Positions 48,846-57,309 of a DNA stretch of 64,000 bases are shown here, piece by piece. Below the pieces are notes generated by a model. It was given only the letters and a program-made list of their open reading frames with translations, made no database searches and was not told the DNA's origin. Both the position numbers and the translations under genes were made by a program. Positions within the stretch are counted from its first letter, which is position 1. Every line of letters begins with the position of its first letter. Source of the stretch: Thermogladius sp. (GTDB lineage: Archaea; Thermoproteota; Thermoprotei_A; Sulfolobales; Desulfurococcaceae); NCBI GenBank assembly GCA_022759365.1, contig JAEMPJ010000001.1:31299-95298 (forward strand), written 5' to 3'.

Positions 48846-48974
48846 AGTGGCCAAATACCCCTTAAGCCCTACCCGTATTTCGGGGTCTTGCTTAAGTGCG
48901 GGTCGTATCGAGGCTTTAACCCCGGATAAGGGTAGGGGTAGCCACCGTTAAGGTGGCGGGGGTAGGCCACAACA
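48846..48974 (+). ncRNA. Candidate structured ncRNA (three-way junction)
   Basis: Perfect helices: 48847-52/48965-70, 48856-61/48959-64, 48867-74/48930-37, 48881-86/48919-24, 48941-46/48952-57; TATA-like TTTATAA upstream. Confidence 0.6.
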
Positions 48975-49033
48975 TCCTTGAACCCTACTTATTAAAGCTG
49001 TAAACAAGTAGAGTTTCTACATGGAGGGTTTAC

Positions 49034-49654
49034 TTGAAGAATAAGAGCGGCAAGGGGAGGCACAAGCCGTTAACAGACTTCCTCAAGAAGCCCAGCGCTA
49101 CACAACCCAGTCAGCAAGCCCAACCACTACAACCTCAACCACAGGGGGAAGCCGGGGGAGGGGAGGGTTCGAATATAGAGGATATCGTGAAGCTCCTCAC
49201 AGAGAGCAAGAAGCAGAGGAAAACACCCCAGGTAAAAGAAGAGTCTGTAGAACCCAAGCCGAAGATCAGCAGAGAGTTGTTGGAGAAGATCGCGGCGAAC
49301 CAGTCGCTTAAGAGGCTTGAGTGTGATAACAACGGTGTCTGCAAGGACGGCATCAGGGTCGGCGGGAAACTCGTGGACGAGTATGGGATTGAGAGGAAGA
49401 GGGGTTTCCTCAACACGACGAGGCTTCCCATTTTCCTCGACTGGGTCTCCGAGACTGCTAGCGTTGAGAGGCTGACGGATAGAACCTTCGTGGTGAAAAC
49501 CGAGAGGGGCGCTCTAGCTGTTGTACCAGACCACTTCATATGCGAGCTCCAGTACAGGTATGGGATTACCATCCCCGGGCTTGATGAGAAGTGCAAAGAC
49601 TACAAGCCCAGTATTGGGAGGCAGTACAAGCCTAGGAGCAGGAGGAAAAAATAG
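49034..49654 (+). CDS. Hypothetical protein with N-terminal PIP-like motif and Pro/Gln linker
   Basis: GKGRHKPLTDFLKKP followed by QPSQQAQPLQPQPQGEAGGGEG and a folded C-terminal region. Confidence 0.6.
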   Translation: MKNKSGKGRHKPLTDFLKKPSATQPSQQAQPLQPQPQGEAGGGEGSNIEDIVKLLTESKKQRKTPQVKEESVEPKPKISRELLEKIAANQSLKRLECDNNGVCKDGIRVGGKLVDEYGIERKRGFLNTTRLPIFLDWVSETASVERLTDRTFVVKTERGALAVVPDHFICELQYRYGITIPGLDEKCKDYKPSIGRQYKPRSRRKK

Positions 49655-49684
49655 ATTATTTAAAAAACATGACCTGGGAGGATG

Positions 49685-50047
49685 CTACTGCTCGGGAGGA
49701 ATGTAGTAGTATTTAGGCCCCTCATCTTCATTCATCAGCCTGGGCGTCCTCTTCCTCCTCCTCTTTCTAGTTCTCCTCGGCTCCCACTTCATCCCCGGTA
49801 GTCCTAGGCTCCCGTCAGGGTACTCGACAATCTGCTTCAGTGCTAAGAGGTGGTTGACTGCTTTCCTAATCCTGTCCTCGCCGGCGAGACCGCTGAACTC
49901 TTTCACTAGCTCGTCAAAGTATAGCGGGCGCCCCTTCTTTTTTATGGCCTCTAGCACCAAGTCGGGTAGCTCTTCATCTCTCGGTGCTAGAGCCACAACG
50001 ACGTCATTATCCTCATATACGATCTTACCATTAACCATACTTTCCAC
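49685..50047 (-). CDS. Hypothetical protein with basic RTRKRRRKRT segment
   Basis: 120-aa intact ORF; winged-helix-like middle region. Confidence 0.6.
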   Translation of the reverse strand: MESMVNGKIVYEDNDVVVALAPRDEELPDLVLEAIKKKGRPLYFDELVKEFSGLAGEDRIRKAVNHLLALKQIVEYPDGSLGLPGMKWEPRRTRKRRRKRTPRLMNEDEGPKYYYIPPEQ

Positions 50048-50219
50048 CTACTATTTATTAGTGGGATTAAAGATATTTAAACTTTGTTAATAGGCAAATC
50101 CCACAACTTTTTGCCAAAAACTAAATATCTTAGAGTTGTTGAAGTAGAAGTATCAGAGAAGGGTGGTTTAAATAGTTTCAAAACCCATCCTAGCCGGGAA
50201 AGGTAGTAGAGTCCTCTAC

Positions 50220-52103
50220 ATGGGTAACGAGGCTATAGCCAGGGGCGCCCTGGAGGCCGGTGTCTGCTACTTCACAGCGTACCCAGGGACGCCTTCGACA
50301 GAGATCGTGGAGTCTATTGGGGAGGTGGCGAATGAAGTCGGCGTGATCGCGGAGTGGAGTGTAAACGAGAAAGTCGCGTACGAGTCCGCCTACGCCGCCG
50401 CTATAGCTGGCGTGAGGAGCCTAACCGCTATGAAGCATGTGGGGGTGAATGTGGCAGCGGACATACTGATGAGTAGCGGGTACGCTGGCGTGAAAGCCGG
50501 CTTCATAGTTGTCTCCGCAGACGATCCCAGCGCACACAGTAGCCAGAACGAGCAGGACAACAGGTGGTACGGGTATTTAGCGCATATACCCGTCGTCGAG
50601 CCAAGTAGCGTTAGGGATGCCTACAGGCTGATTAAGACGGCCGTGGAGGTCAGCGAGAAGTACAACCAGCCCGTTATGTTTAGGACCACGACGAGGGTAA
50701 GCCATAGCAGGCAGTACATTGAGCTAGAGGGCGACATCTCAGCCTCTAGGAGTTGTAGAGGGTTCTTCGACAAGGATATCTCGAGGTGGGTTCTAATACC
50801 AGCCCACGCTAGGAGGTTGAAAGAGCGGGTTGTCAAGCTGTGGAGGAGTATTGAGGAAGCAGAGTGGGGGCCGCCTCTAGCCGAGATATACAACCCGGGT
50901 AAAAAGAAGGTCGTGATAGCGCCTGGAATAGCCTTCGCGCACGTAGCCGAGGCCCTGGACAGGTTGTCCGCCTGGGGGGATGTGACTGTTCTGAAACTGA
51001 ACTTAACAGCTCCTGTACCGGTTAAGCCTGTGTTGAACGCGGCATCAGAGGCAAGCGAAATCCTCGTGGTTGAAGAGCTGGATCCCGTAGTAGAGCTACA
51101 TGTAAGAGCAATCCTCAACAAGCACGGGGTTAGGGCGATTGTGAGGGGTAAAGACCTCATACCTGAAGAAGGCGAGCTGAGTCTAGAGAGAGTCCTGCCC
51201 GGCGTAGCTAAGTTCCTGGGTAGAGACTTTGCGATCCCGCAGACGGCCAAGCTGGTTGAGGAGGCCAGGATACCTCCCAGGCCCCCTGTTCTATGCCCTG
51301 GATGCCCGCATAGATTAACCTACTATATCCTGAAGACTGCTGCCAACAAGCTTAGACTCAGGAATGTGATCTACACAGGGGACATAGGTTGCTACACGCT
51401 GGGATACCAGAAGCCTTTTGAAACCCAGATGACCTGTTTCGAGATGGGCGGCTCTATAGGTGTCGCACACGGGTTGAGCAAAGTTGTGGAGGAGCCCGTT
51501 ATAGCTGTGATAGGTGACTCGACTTTCTTCCACGCCGGCATACCTGGGTCCATAAACCTCGTCTACAACAACGGGAGGGCTATGATAGTCGTGTTAGACA
51601 ACTACACGACGGCCATGACTGGCCACCAGCCTCACCCCGGGACAGGCCTAACCGCAACAGGCTCCAAGGCCCCTGTGGTCGAGCTGGTTGAGGTCTTGAA
51701 GTCCATTGGCTTCAGCGTCTACGTGATAAACCCCCTCCACATAAGAGAGTCTCTCGACACTGCTGTGAAGGCGCTTGAAGAATACCTTAGGGGAGGCAGA
51801 GTGGCTATAGTTTCCAGGATGAGGTGCTCACTCGAGGCTGCTAGGCTCTCAAGGGAGATGAAGGTCAGCCTACCCGTTTACGCTGTCGACGAAGACAAGT
51901 GCACTGGTTGCATGGCGTGCGTGAACCTGACAGCCTGCCCGGCGATAATTGTACCAGAGAATTCGAAGAAGCCTGTAATACTCGAGGACATGTGCCTCGG
52001 CTGCGGATTATGCGCATACGTGTGCCCGTATAAGGCGATTTACGTGAAGAAGCCTGGCGGAGAGGGGTGGGAGAAGCTGTACACTGAGAGAACTATCTCG
52101 TGA
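50220..52103 (+). CDS. iorA: Indolepyruvate:ferredoxin oxidoreductase alpha subunit
   Basis: MGNEAIARGALEAGVCYFTAYPGTPSTEI, CPGCPHRLTYYIL, C-terminal two CxxCxxC-type Fe-S motifs; coding probably begins upstream of this ATG. Confidence 0.93.
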   Translation: MGNEAIARGALEAGVCYFTAYPGTPSTEIVESIGEVANEVGVIAEWSVNEKVAYESAYAAAIAGVRSLTAMKHVGVNVAADILMSSGYAGVKAGFIVVSADDPSAHSSQNEQDNRWYGYLAHIPVVEPSSVRDAYRLIKTAVEVSEKYNQPVMFRTTTRVSHSRQYIELEGDISASRSCRGFFDKDISRWVLIPAHARRLKERVVKLWRSIEEAEWGPPLAEIYNPGKKKVVIAPGIAFAHVAEALDRLSAWGDVTVLKLNLTAPVPVKPVLNAASEASEILVVEELDPVVELHVRAILNKHGVRAIVRGKDLIPEEGELSLERVLPGVAKFLGRDFAIPQTAKLVEEARIPPRPPVLCPGCPHRLTYYILKTAANKLRLRNVIYTGDIGCYTLGYQKPFETQMTCFEMGGSIGVAHGLSKVVEEPVIAVIGDSTFFHAGIPGSINLVYNNGRAMIVVLDNYTTAMTGHQPHPGTGLTATGSKAPVVELVEVLKSIGFSVYVINPLHIRESLDTAVKALEEYLRGGRVAIVSRMRCSLEAARLSREMKVSLPVYAVDEDKCTGCMACVNLTACPAIIVPENSKKPVILEDMCLGCGLCAYVCPYKAIYVKKPGGEGWEKLYTERTIS

Positions 52104-52113
52104 GGTGCTCTTG

Positions 52114-52740
52114 ATGCCCGGGAAGTTCAATATCCTGATAGCAGGCGTGGGCGGCCAGGGGGTTCTAACGCTTGGAAGCCTCATAGCCTGGGCGTCGACG
52201 CTATCGGGTATTGATGTCACGGTTGCCGAGACGCATGGCCTGAGCCAGAGAGGCGGTAGCCTGACAGTCCACGTGAGGCTGAACAATAACCAAACCCCCC
52301 TTATACCCCCAGGCGAGGCTGATCTCCTGATAGGCCTAGAGGCGATCGAGGCTGTCAGGTACTCATATTATGTAGGGGATAGAGGAATTCTAGTTGTCAA
52401 CAAGCTTAGACTACCCCCGCCTCTAACCAAACCCCCTAGTTTAAGAGAGCTGGAGGAGGGCTTGAGGAGGGCTTTCCCGGGTAGGGTCTATTTCTACGAT
52501 GCGGAAAAAGAGGCGAAGCAGCTTGCCGGCTCAGCTTTGTTCTCGAATGTCCTGTTACTAGGATACTCTCTGGGTGTAGACGGGAGGTTTAGGAGTCTTC
52601 TAGACCCGGCTAGAGTCGAGGAGGCTATCCAATTAATTTTCTCGAGGAAAACAGCCGAGGCTAACTTAAGGGCTTTCAAGCATGGTTTAAGCCAGGGGTT
52701 GAGCGTTGCCGCGGGAGGAGCTGGTGGACATCCTGGATAA
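52114..52740 (+). CDS. iorB: Indolepyruvate:ferredoxin oxidoreductase beta subunit
   Basis: FNILIAGVGGQGVLTLGSLIAWAS, ETHGLSQRGGSLTVHVRL. Confidence 0.92.
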   Translation: MPGKFNILIAGVGGQGVLTLGSLIAWASTLSGIDVTVAETHGLSQRGGSLTVHVRLNNNQTPLIPPGEADLLIGLEAIEAVRYSYYVGDRGILVVNKLRLPPPLTKPPSLRELEEGLRRAFPGRVYFYDAEKEAKQLAGSALFSNVLLLGYSLGVDGRFRSLLDPARVEEAIQLIFSRKTAEANLRAFKHGLSQGLSVAAGGAGGHPG

Positions 52741-52912
52741 GGTAATAGAAGCCTTGGATAGGATAGAGGCTTTGATCGCTAGGCTCAGCGTTAGCGAGGA
52801 GGCTTCAAAGGGCGTTGTCTACCAGATATACCAGAATTTAATCGAGGCTAGAGAGGAGGCTGTCAGGGCGAGGCTCATCGCACGCAACCTCTCGTCGGGT
52901 AAAAGTGAGTGA
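52706..52912 (+). CDS. Small coiled-coil hypothetical protein
   Basis: 68-aa ORF overlapping both neighbours. Confidence 0.5.
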   Translation: MPREELVDILDKVIEALDRIEALIARLSVSEEASKGVVYQIYQNLIEAREEAVRARLIARNLSSGKSE

Positions 52913-53354
52913 AATGATATCTATCGGCCGTAGGGTTTTCGAGAACGTTAGGAGCGATATGATAGTCCACTACGGTAAGTTCAATGTGAGAGGTTTATGT
53001 GTAGCTGGCACAATAGTCTTGGTTGGAAGCGGCTCGGGGGACTGGATCGCGGGAGAAGAATGTGTGGTGGTAGCTGAGAAAGGGCTCGTCAAACTCGGGA
53101 GAGTTGACTGCGTTAAGGCATACCTCCTCGGCTTTAACGGGAGAGTTATCGCGGGAAACGTCTCAGCTGAAATAGGATTCGTCAAGAAGGCTAGAATAGG
53201 CTATCTAAAAGCCGGCCTAGCGTTTATAGGAGCTGAAACAATTGTAACCAACGCTTTCATCTCGAACGCCGTGTTCCTGGATCCGCATGTATGGTTTAAA
53301 GCCGAGCCAAACATTAATGTTGCTGAATACAAATACCCTGCCCTCGGGTCTTAG
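52905..53354 (+). CDS. Hypothetical beta-rich (polymer-forming-like) protein
   Basis: Alternating glycine/valine repeats; overlapping gene chain. Confidence 0.55.
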   Translation: MSEMISIGRRVFENVRSDMIVHYGKFNVRGLCVAGTIVLVGSGSGDWIAGEECVVVAEKGLVKLGRVDCVKAYLLGFNGRVIAGNVSAEIGFVKKARIGYLKAGLAFIGAETIVTNAFISNAVFLDPHVWFKAEPNINVAEYKYPALGS

Positions 53355-53364
53355 GGCGTTTTAA

Positions 53365-54315
53365 ATGGATCTTATCGGGATAGACAAGAAGAATGTTGAG
53401 AAGGTTGGTAGGCTTCTGAGGAAGCACTCCCTCACTCTACCTAAACTAGACGTCTACGACCAAAGGTTCTACCCTCCGGCTGACGCGGATAAAGAGGAGG
53501 TTGCCAGGTACCTGATCGTAATGGTCGCAATGGACCACAGGCTCAGCAGGCCTGGCAAACCCTATGAGGCGTGTCTAGGAGACGGGTGCTACCATGGGGC
53601 AGACTTATTGTACAGGCTTGGAAAACTAAAGTTCGATGAAGACCCCTCTTTCTTCGCCCCCGAGAGGCTCTCAACTATTAGGGTGGAGGAGGTTGTTAAC
53701 TGGCTGAGCGTAGGAAACGCGTCTCCCCCTGACCCCGAGGTTAGAACCCTCTTGCTCAGGGATATTGGTTTGAAACTGGAGAAACTTTGGGGTGGCTCCG
53801 CCCTAAAGCTGATAGAATCCACCGGGGGTAGGGTGAGGGGTGGCCTGGGAGACCCAGGGTTGGCGGATTACATGAGGGTTTTCAGGGCTTATGAGGATCC
53901 TGTTGAGAAGAAGACGATGCTCCTGGCTAAATTCCTTAAGGCGAGAGGTATCTTCAACCCGATCCAACCCGTAGATGTAGCCGTGGACAACCACCTGACA
54001 AGACAGGCCCTGAGGCTAGGCTTCGTCTCTGTCTCAGGCGAGTTATGGTCGAAGATAAAGAGCGGGGTGGAGATAAGTCCCGAGGAGGATATACTGCTCA
54101 GGCTGAGCGTTAAGCTCTCCTTCAGACACCTGTCTTATTCCACTGGGTTGGCGGCTGAAGTCCTAGACGACTTCTTCTGGCTACACGGGAGAAGCGTGTG
54201 TTTAAGGGATAAGCCTGACTGCGAGAAATGCATCTTCAGAACCGTCTGCGCGGCCTACAGGAACAAGAGTTTTATGGTGAACGAGCCCGTCTACTACAAT
54301 ACATGGTATTACTAG
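53365..54315 (+). CDS. HhH-GPD-like protein with EndoIII-type [4Fe-4S] cluster loop
   Basis: QPVDVAVDNHLTRQALRLGFV followed by C-LRDKPD-C-EK-C-IFRTV-C (C-x6-C-x2-C-x5-C). Confidence 0.65.
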   Translation: MDLIGIDKKNVEKVGRLLRKHSLTLPKLDVYDQRFYPPADADKEEVARYLIVMVAMDHRLSRPGKPYEACLGDGCYHGADLLYRLGKLKFDEDPSFFAPERLSTIRVEEVVNWLSVGNASPPDPEVRTLLLRDIGLKLEKLWGGSALKLIESTGGRVRGGLGDPGLADYMRVFRAYEDPVEKKTMLLAKFLKARGIFNPIQPVDVAVDNHLTRQALRLGFVSVSGELWSKIKSGVEISPEEDILLRLSVKLSFRHLSYSTGLAAEVLDDFFWLHGRSVCLRDKPDCEKCIFRTVCAAYRNKSFMVNEPVYYNTWYY

Positions 54316-54327
54316 GGAGGTTTAACT

Positions 54328-54675
54328 ATGCCTGGCGATGTCAAGCTGAGAGACATTCTAGGGATGGGCAGGCTTGAAAGGATTGTGATGGAGTACTTTG
54401 TCAAGAACATCAGCGTCGGCGAGATAATCGCTCTGATAGAGCTTAGAGAGGAGGTTAAGAGGCGTGTAGCGAGAGGTGAAAGAGACCTGGTTCCGGAGCT
54501 AGATGACGTTGTAATTGAAAGGGAGATCTCGAGAACCATATCCAAGCTTATTTCAGCGGGCTACCTAGAGTACAAGGGTGGAGTCTACAACCTCTCGAAA
54601 CCCCTTATAGAAGAATTAAAGAGGAGGTTCAACAGGCTGGATCCGGGTGTGCCCAAGAACCTGGAAAACCTATAG
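54328..54675 (+). CDS. Hypothetical protein (possible HTH)
   Basis: 115-aa intact ORF; ISRTISKLISAGYLEYKGGVYNLSK resembles a wing region. Confidence 0.5.
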   Translation: MPGDVKLRDILGMGRLERIVMEYFVKNISVGEIIALIELREEVKRRVARGERDLVPELDDVVIEREISRTISKLISAGYLEYKGGVYNLSKPLIEELKRRFNRLDPGVPKNLENL

Positions 54676-55021
54676 CCCGCCTATATTTTGAGCGCGGGTT
54701 ATCAAGCTTAATGCCTCTACGATCTAAGTTGTGAGCGTAAGCTCGATAGGATAACCGGAAAGCCTGAGGAGGCTATGAGGAAGCGGGTTTAAGGCAACGT
54801 TCCTCAAGGTGTGTTAAAGCCGAAAAATGTAGATACAGGTATACGTTAGCTCTTGCGATTTACCTGAGTATAGGTTTTCGGCTGTTGGCCAGGAATTGAA
54901 TGCGGTATACTCTTGGCTAGGCCCGGGCTCAGTCCTCTCAAGTTATTGGATAACCGCCTCCCACACTAACCGTCTTCAATTGGCGAGGAGAGAGAACTAG
55001 ACAGCGGATTGAAAACGCCTT

Positions 55022-55384
55022 TTAATGTAGTGGTACTAGCACTGTTCTCAGGCAGTTTTTCTCGAGCTTATAGTATAGTTTAAGAATCTTCTCGGAGTCT
55101 CCTTTTAGGAGGAATATATTAACACACATGTTGTCTGTGTGACTGTGCTGGTAGCTAACTATAACGTCTTTAAACTCCTCGAGGTTTAAACCCAGCTCCC
55201 CTTTTGTGATCGCCAGGCACACCCCTAGACAGTTATGCCTCTTCTTATAGTGCTTGATGGACGCCAGGTAGTTTCCCAGCGCTGAAGCCACCACGGTCGA
55301 CCTGTCGACACCGCACTCACGGCTCACATCGTCGAGCTCGCTCGCGAGGTCTTCGGGTATGCTAACCCCGAACCTCCTCCTCAA
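55022..55384 (-). CDS. NikR-like ribbon-helix-helix metal-responsive regulator
   Basis: RRRFGVSIPEDLASELDDVSRECGVDRSTVVASALGNYL RHH; C-terminal VSYQHSHTDNMCVNIFLLKGD (HxH...C) metal site. Confidence 0.75.
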   Translation of the reverse strand: MRRRFGVSIPEDLASELDDVSRECGVDRSTVVASALGNYLASIKHYKKRHNCLGVCLAITKGELGLNLEEFKDVIVSYQHSHTDNMCVNIFLLKGDSEKILKLYYKLEKNCLRTVLVPLH

Positions 55385-56238
55385 ATCCTCTTCACCAGCA
55401 GGCTAGACGCGTAGATGAGGAGCATGAGCAGACCGGCTACACCTGGCGGCGGCAGGTTGAATATTATACTGAGGTGCAGGCCTATAAGGCTTGAGGCGAC
55501 ACTAGACAGCACGGCTGTCTCCACAGACGCCTTATAGCTCTTCGCGATGGAGAACGCTATCGCCGGGGGCATTAGTATGAACACGTGCTCCATGATGTAG
55601 CCCGTGACCTTCAGCATGCCGACTGTATTCAACCCCAGCAACGTGTATGCGAGCAGGTCGTATGCCCGCGTGTCAACCCCCGCGATCTTAACGGCCACTC
55701 TATCCAAACCTATTGAAGCCTGCTCATGGTATGTTAGAATGAAGGCTGAGAGTGTGAACAACATTATTGCAAGACATGAATATACCTCGGCCTGGGACGC
55801 AAGCAGGGGGTCACCTATTATCAACCCCGCGAGGTTGTATGGAACCGGCACTCTAGTTAAGACAAGGTACGCTGCTATAACGCTGAGGGACGTCGAGGAG
55901 CCTACGAAGATGGATGTAGCTATGGATGGCTCTACTTGTCTGTGTATCATGTACCCCACGGTATACGTGAGGGCCAGCCCGATCGCGATGGACAAGGGTA
56001 TTTCGGCGCCACTACCTAGAATTGCTGTCAATAGGATCCCAAGCGTCACTGCGAGGAGGCTTACATGAGGCATCTCGGCCGCCAGGTAGAATATTTTCCT
56101 GTAGGCGACTATAATGCTGACGAGAGAGAAGCTGAAGGAGGCGGATGCCACCACTAATACCCAGTAAGGGTTGTATAGTAGTGAAAGGCCTACTGCGTAA
56201 ATTATGATCGCAACCGCGAGGAGTAGCTTCATCTCCAC
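55381..56238 (-). CDS. Metal (Zn/Mn) ABC transporter permease, ABC-3 family
   Basis: Multi-TM, AAEMPHVSLLAVTLGI, VKIAGVDTRAYDLLAYTLLGL. Confidence 0.85.
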   Translation of the reverse strand: MEMKLLLAVAIIIYAVGLSLLYNPYWVLVVASASFSFSLVSIIVAYRKIFYLAAEMPHVSLLAVTLGILLTAILGSGAEIPLSIAIGLALTYTVGYMIHRQVEPSIATSIFVGSSTSLSVIAAYLVLTRVPVPYNLAGLIIGDPLLASQAEVYSCLAIMLFTLSAFILTYHEQASIGLDRVAVKIAGVDTRAYDLLAYTLLGLNTVGMLKVTGYIMEHVFILMPPAIAFSIAKSYKASVETAVLSSVASSLIGLHLSIIFNLPPPGVAGLLMLLIYASSLLVKRI

Positions 56239-57236
56239 TTCCTAGCCACCACCTGATAGATTATTACAACCACGATTATTGCGACAGCTACCCCCACCAA
56301 AACTACGCCGACCCAGGGTGACGTGGTTGAGGGCGAGATGGTGGTCGACGTGGGAGTGGGGGGACTGCTCGAAGAGGTGTTTGACATCTGCCCCATAATG
56401 AAATCGTATTTGTCTAGCATCGAGTTGGGGTATGCCTCACTGTAGAGTTCAATGATCTTTACACCGTACATTCTAGCCCAATCCTCAAGCTGGCGGCTGG
56501 CAGTTGGGTTATCACTACCGTATAATGTTACTAGGACATAGCTTACACTCCCGTTCGCCATCAACGACCTGAACGTAGACACCTCCTCGGGGGTTGCCGG
56601 TAGCTCCTCCTCTTTTACAAGTAGGCCTATTAAATCCAGCCCAAGCCACTTAGCGACGTACACAGTGTATGGTAGGTCTCCCACGGCGACTCCACGGAGG
56701 CGTGGCGCCGTGGCGAATAAGTCAGCGACTTTCTCAGCAATACTCCTAGCCTTCTCCATATAGCACGATGCCTCGCTCGGATTTAGAGCCGCGAGGGTTT
56801 GAGATATATTCCTCACGAAGAGGAGGTAGTTTAACGGGTAGTAGGTAGGCATATGGTAGTCCGGCTGCCCTGTCGAGGGGTTGACAGCCACCATAAGCCC
56901 CGGTATCTCGAGGATGTTGACGAGAGCTCCTTTCAACACGCCTGTTCTCCACAACTCCTCAATCTTAACCTCAAAACCTGTGTGGCCTGTGGAGACAATG
57001 AGATCCGCCGACTTCAACTTCTCGATATCGCCTGGGGTCAGAGAGTACTCGTGGGGATCCACTCCCGGCGGGAGAAGGCTTTCCACAACATCGCTCCCGC
57101 AAACAAGATTACCGACATCATAAGCCAAGCCCGGGAAAGTAGTTATAACCCTGAGACCCCTGGGGCCCTCCGAGCTAACTAGGGGAGCGGAAAAGGCGAA
57201 AATAAATGTTATTATTAATAGGTAAGCGATCCTCAA
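56229..57236 (-). CDS. Metal-binding ABC substrate-binding lipoprotein-like protein (ZnuA/TroA)
   Basis: VVESLLPPGVDPHEYSLTPGDIEKLKSADLIVSTGHTGFE; C-terminal TM anchor. Confidence 0.85.
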   Translation of the reverse strand: MRIAYLLIITFIFAFSAPLVSSEGPRGLRVITTFPGLAYDVGNLVCGSDVVESLLPPGVDPHEYSLTPGDIEKLKSADLIVSTGHTGFEVKIEELWRTGVLKGALVNILEIPGLMVAVNPSTGQPDYHMPTYYPLNYLLFVRNISQTLAALNPSEASCYMEKARSIAEKVADLFATAPRLRGVAVGDLPYTVYVAKWLGLDLIGLLVKEEELPATPEEVSTFRSLMANGSVSYVLVTLYGSDNPTASRQLEDWARMYGVKIIELYSEAYPNSMLDKYDFIMGQMSNTSSSSPPTPTSTTISPSTTSPWVGVVLVGVAVAIIVVVIIYQVVARKWR

Positions 57237-57245
57237 GCCAACCCC

Positions 57246-57292
57246 TTATGCACAATCCACAACGCAGGTTTAAAAATCTTGTGCACAATAAT
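57246..57292. promoter_or_regulatory. Duplicated TGCACAAT element in divergent metal-ABC promoter
   Basis: TTATGCACAAT (57246-57256) and TTGTGCACAATAAT (57279-57292, containing palindrome TTGTGCACAA). Confidence 0.5.
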
Positions 57293-57309
57293 GAGAACCG
57301 GGTGAAGGC

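Noticed and set aside
54676-55021. RNase P RNA or SRP RNA
   Set aside because: A fragment GAGGAAG and GNRA-type hairpins look suggestive, but the universal RNase P (GAGGAAAGUC / ACAGAAA) and SRP helix 8 motifs are not present in order.
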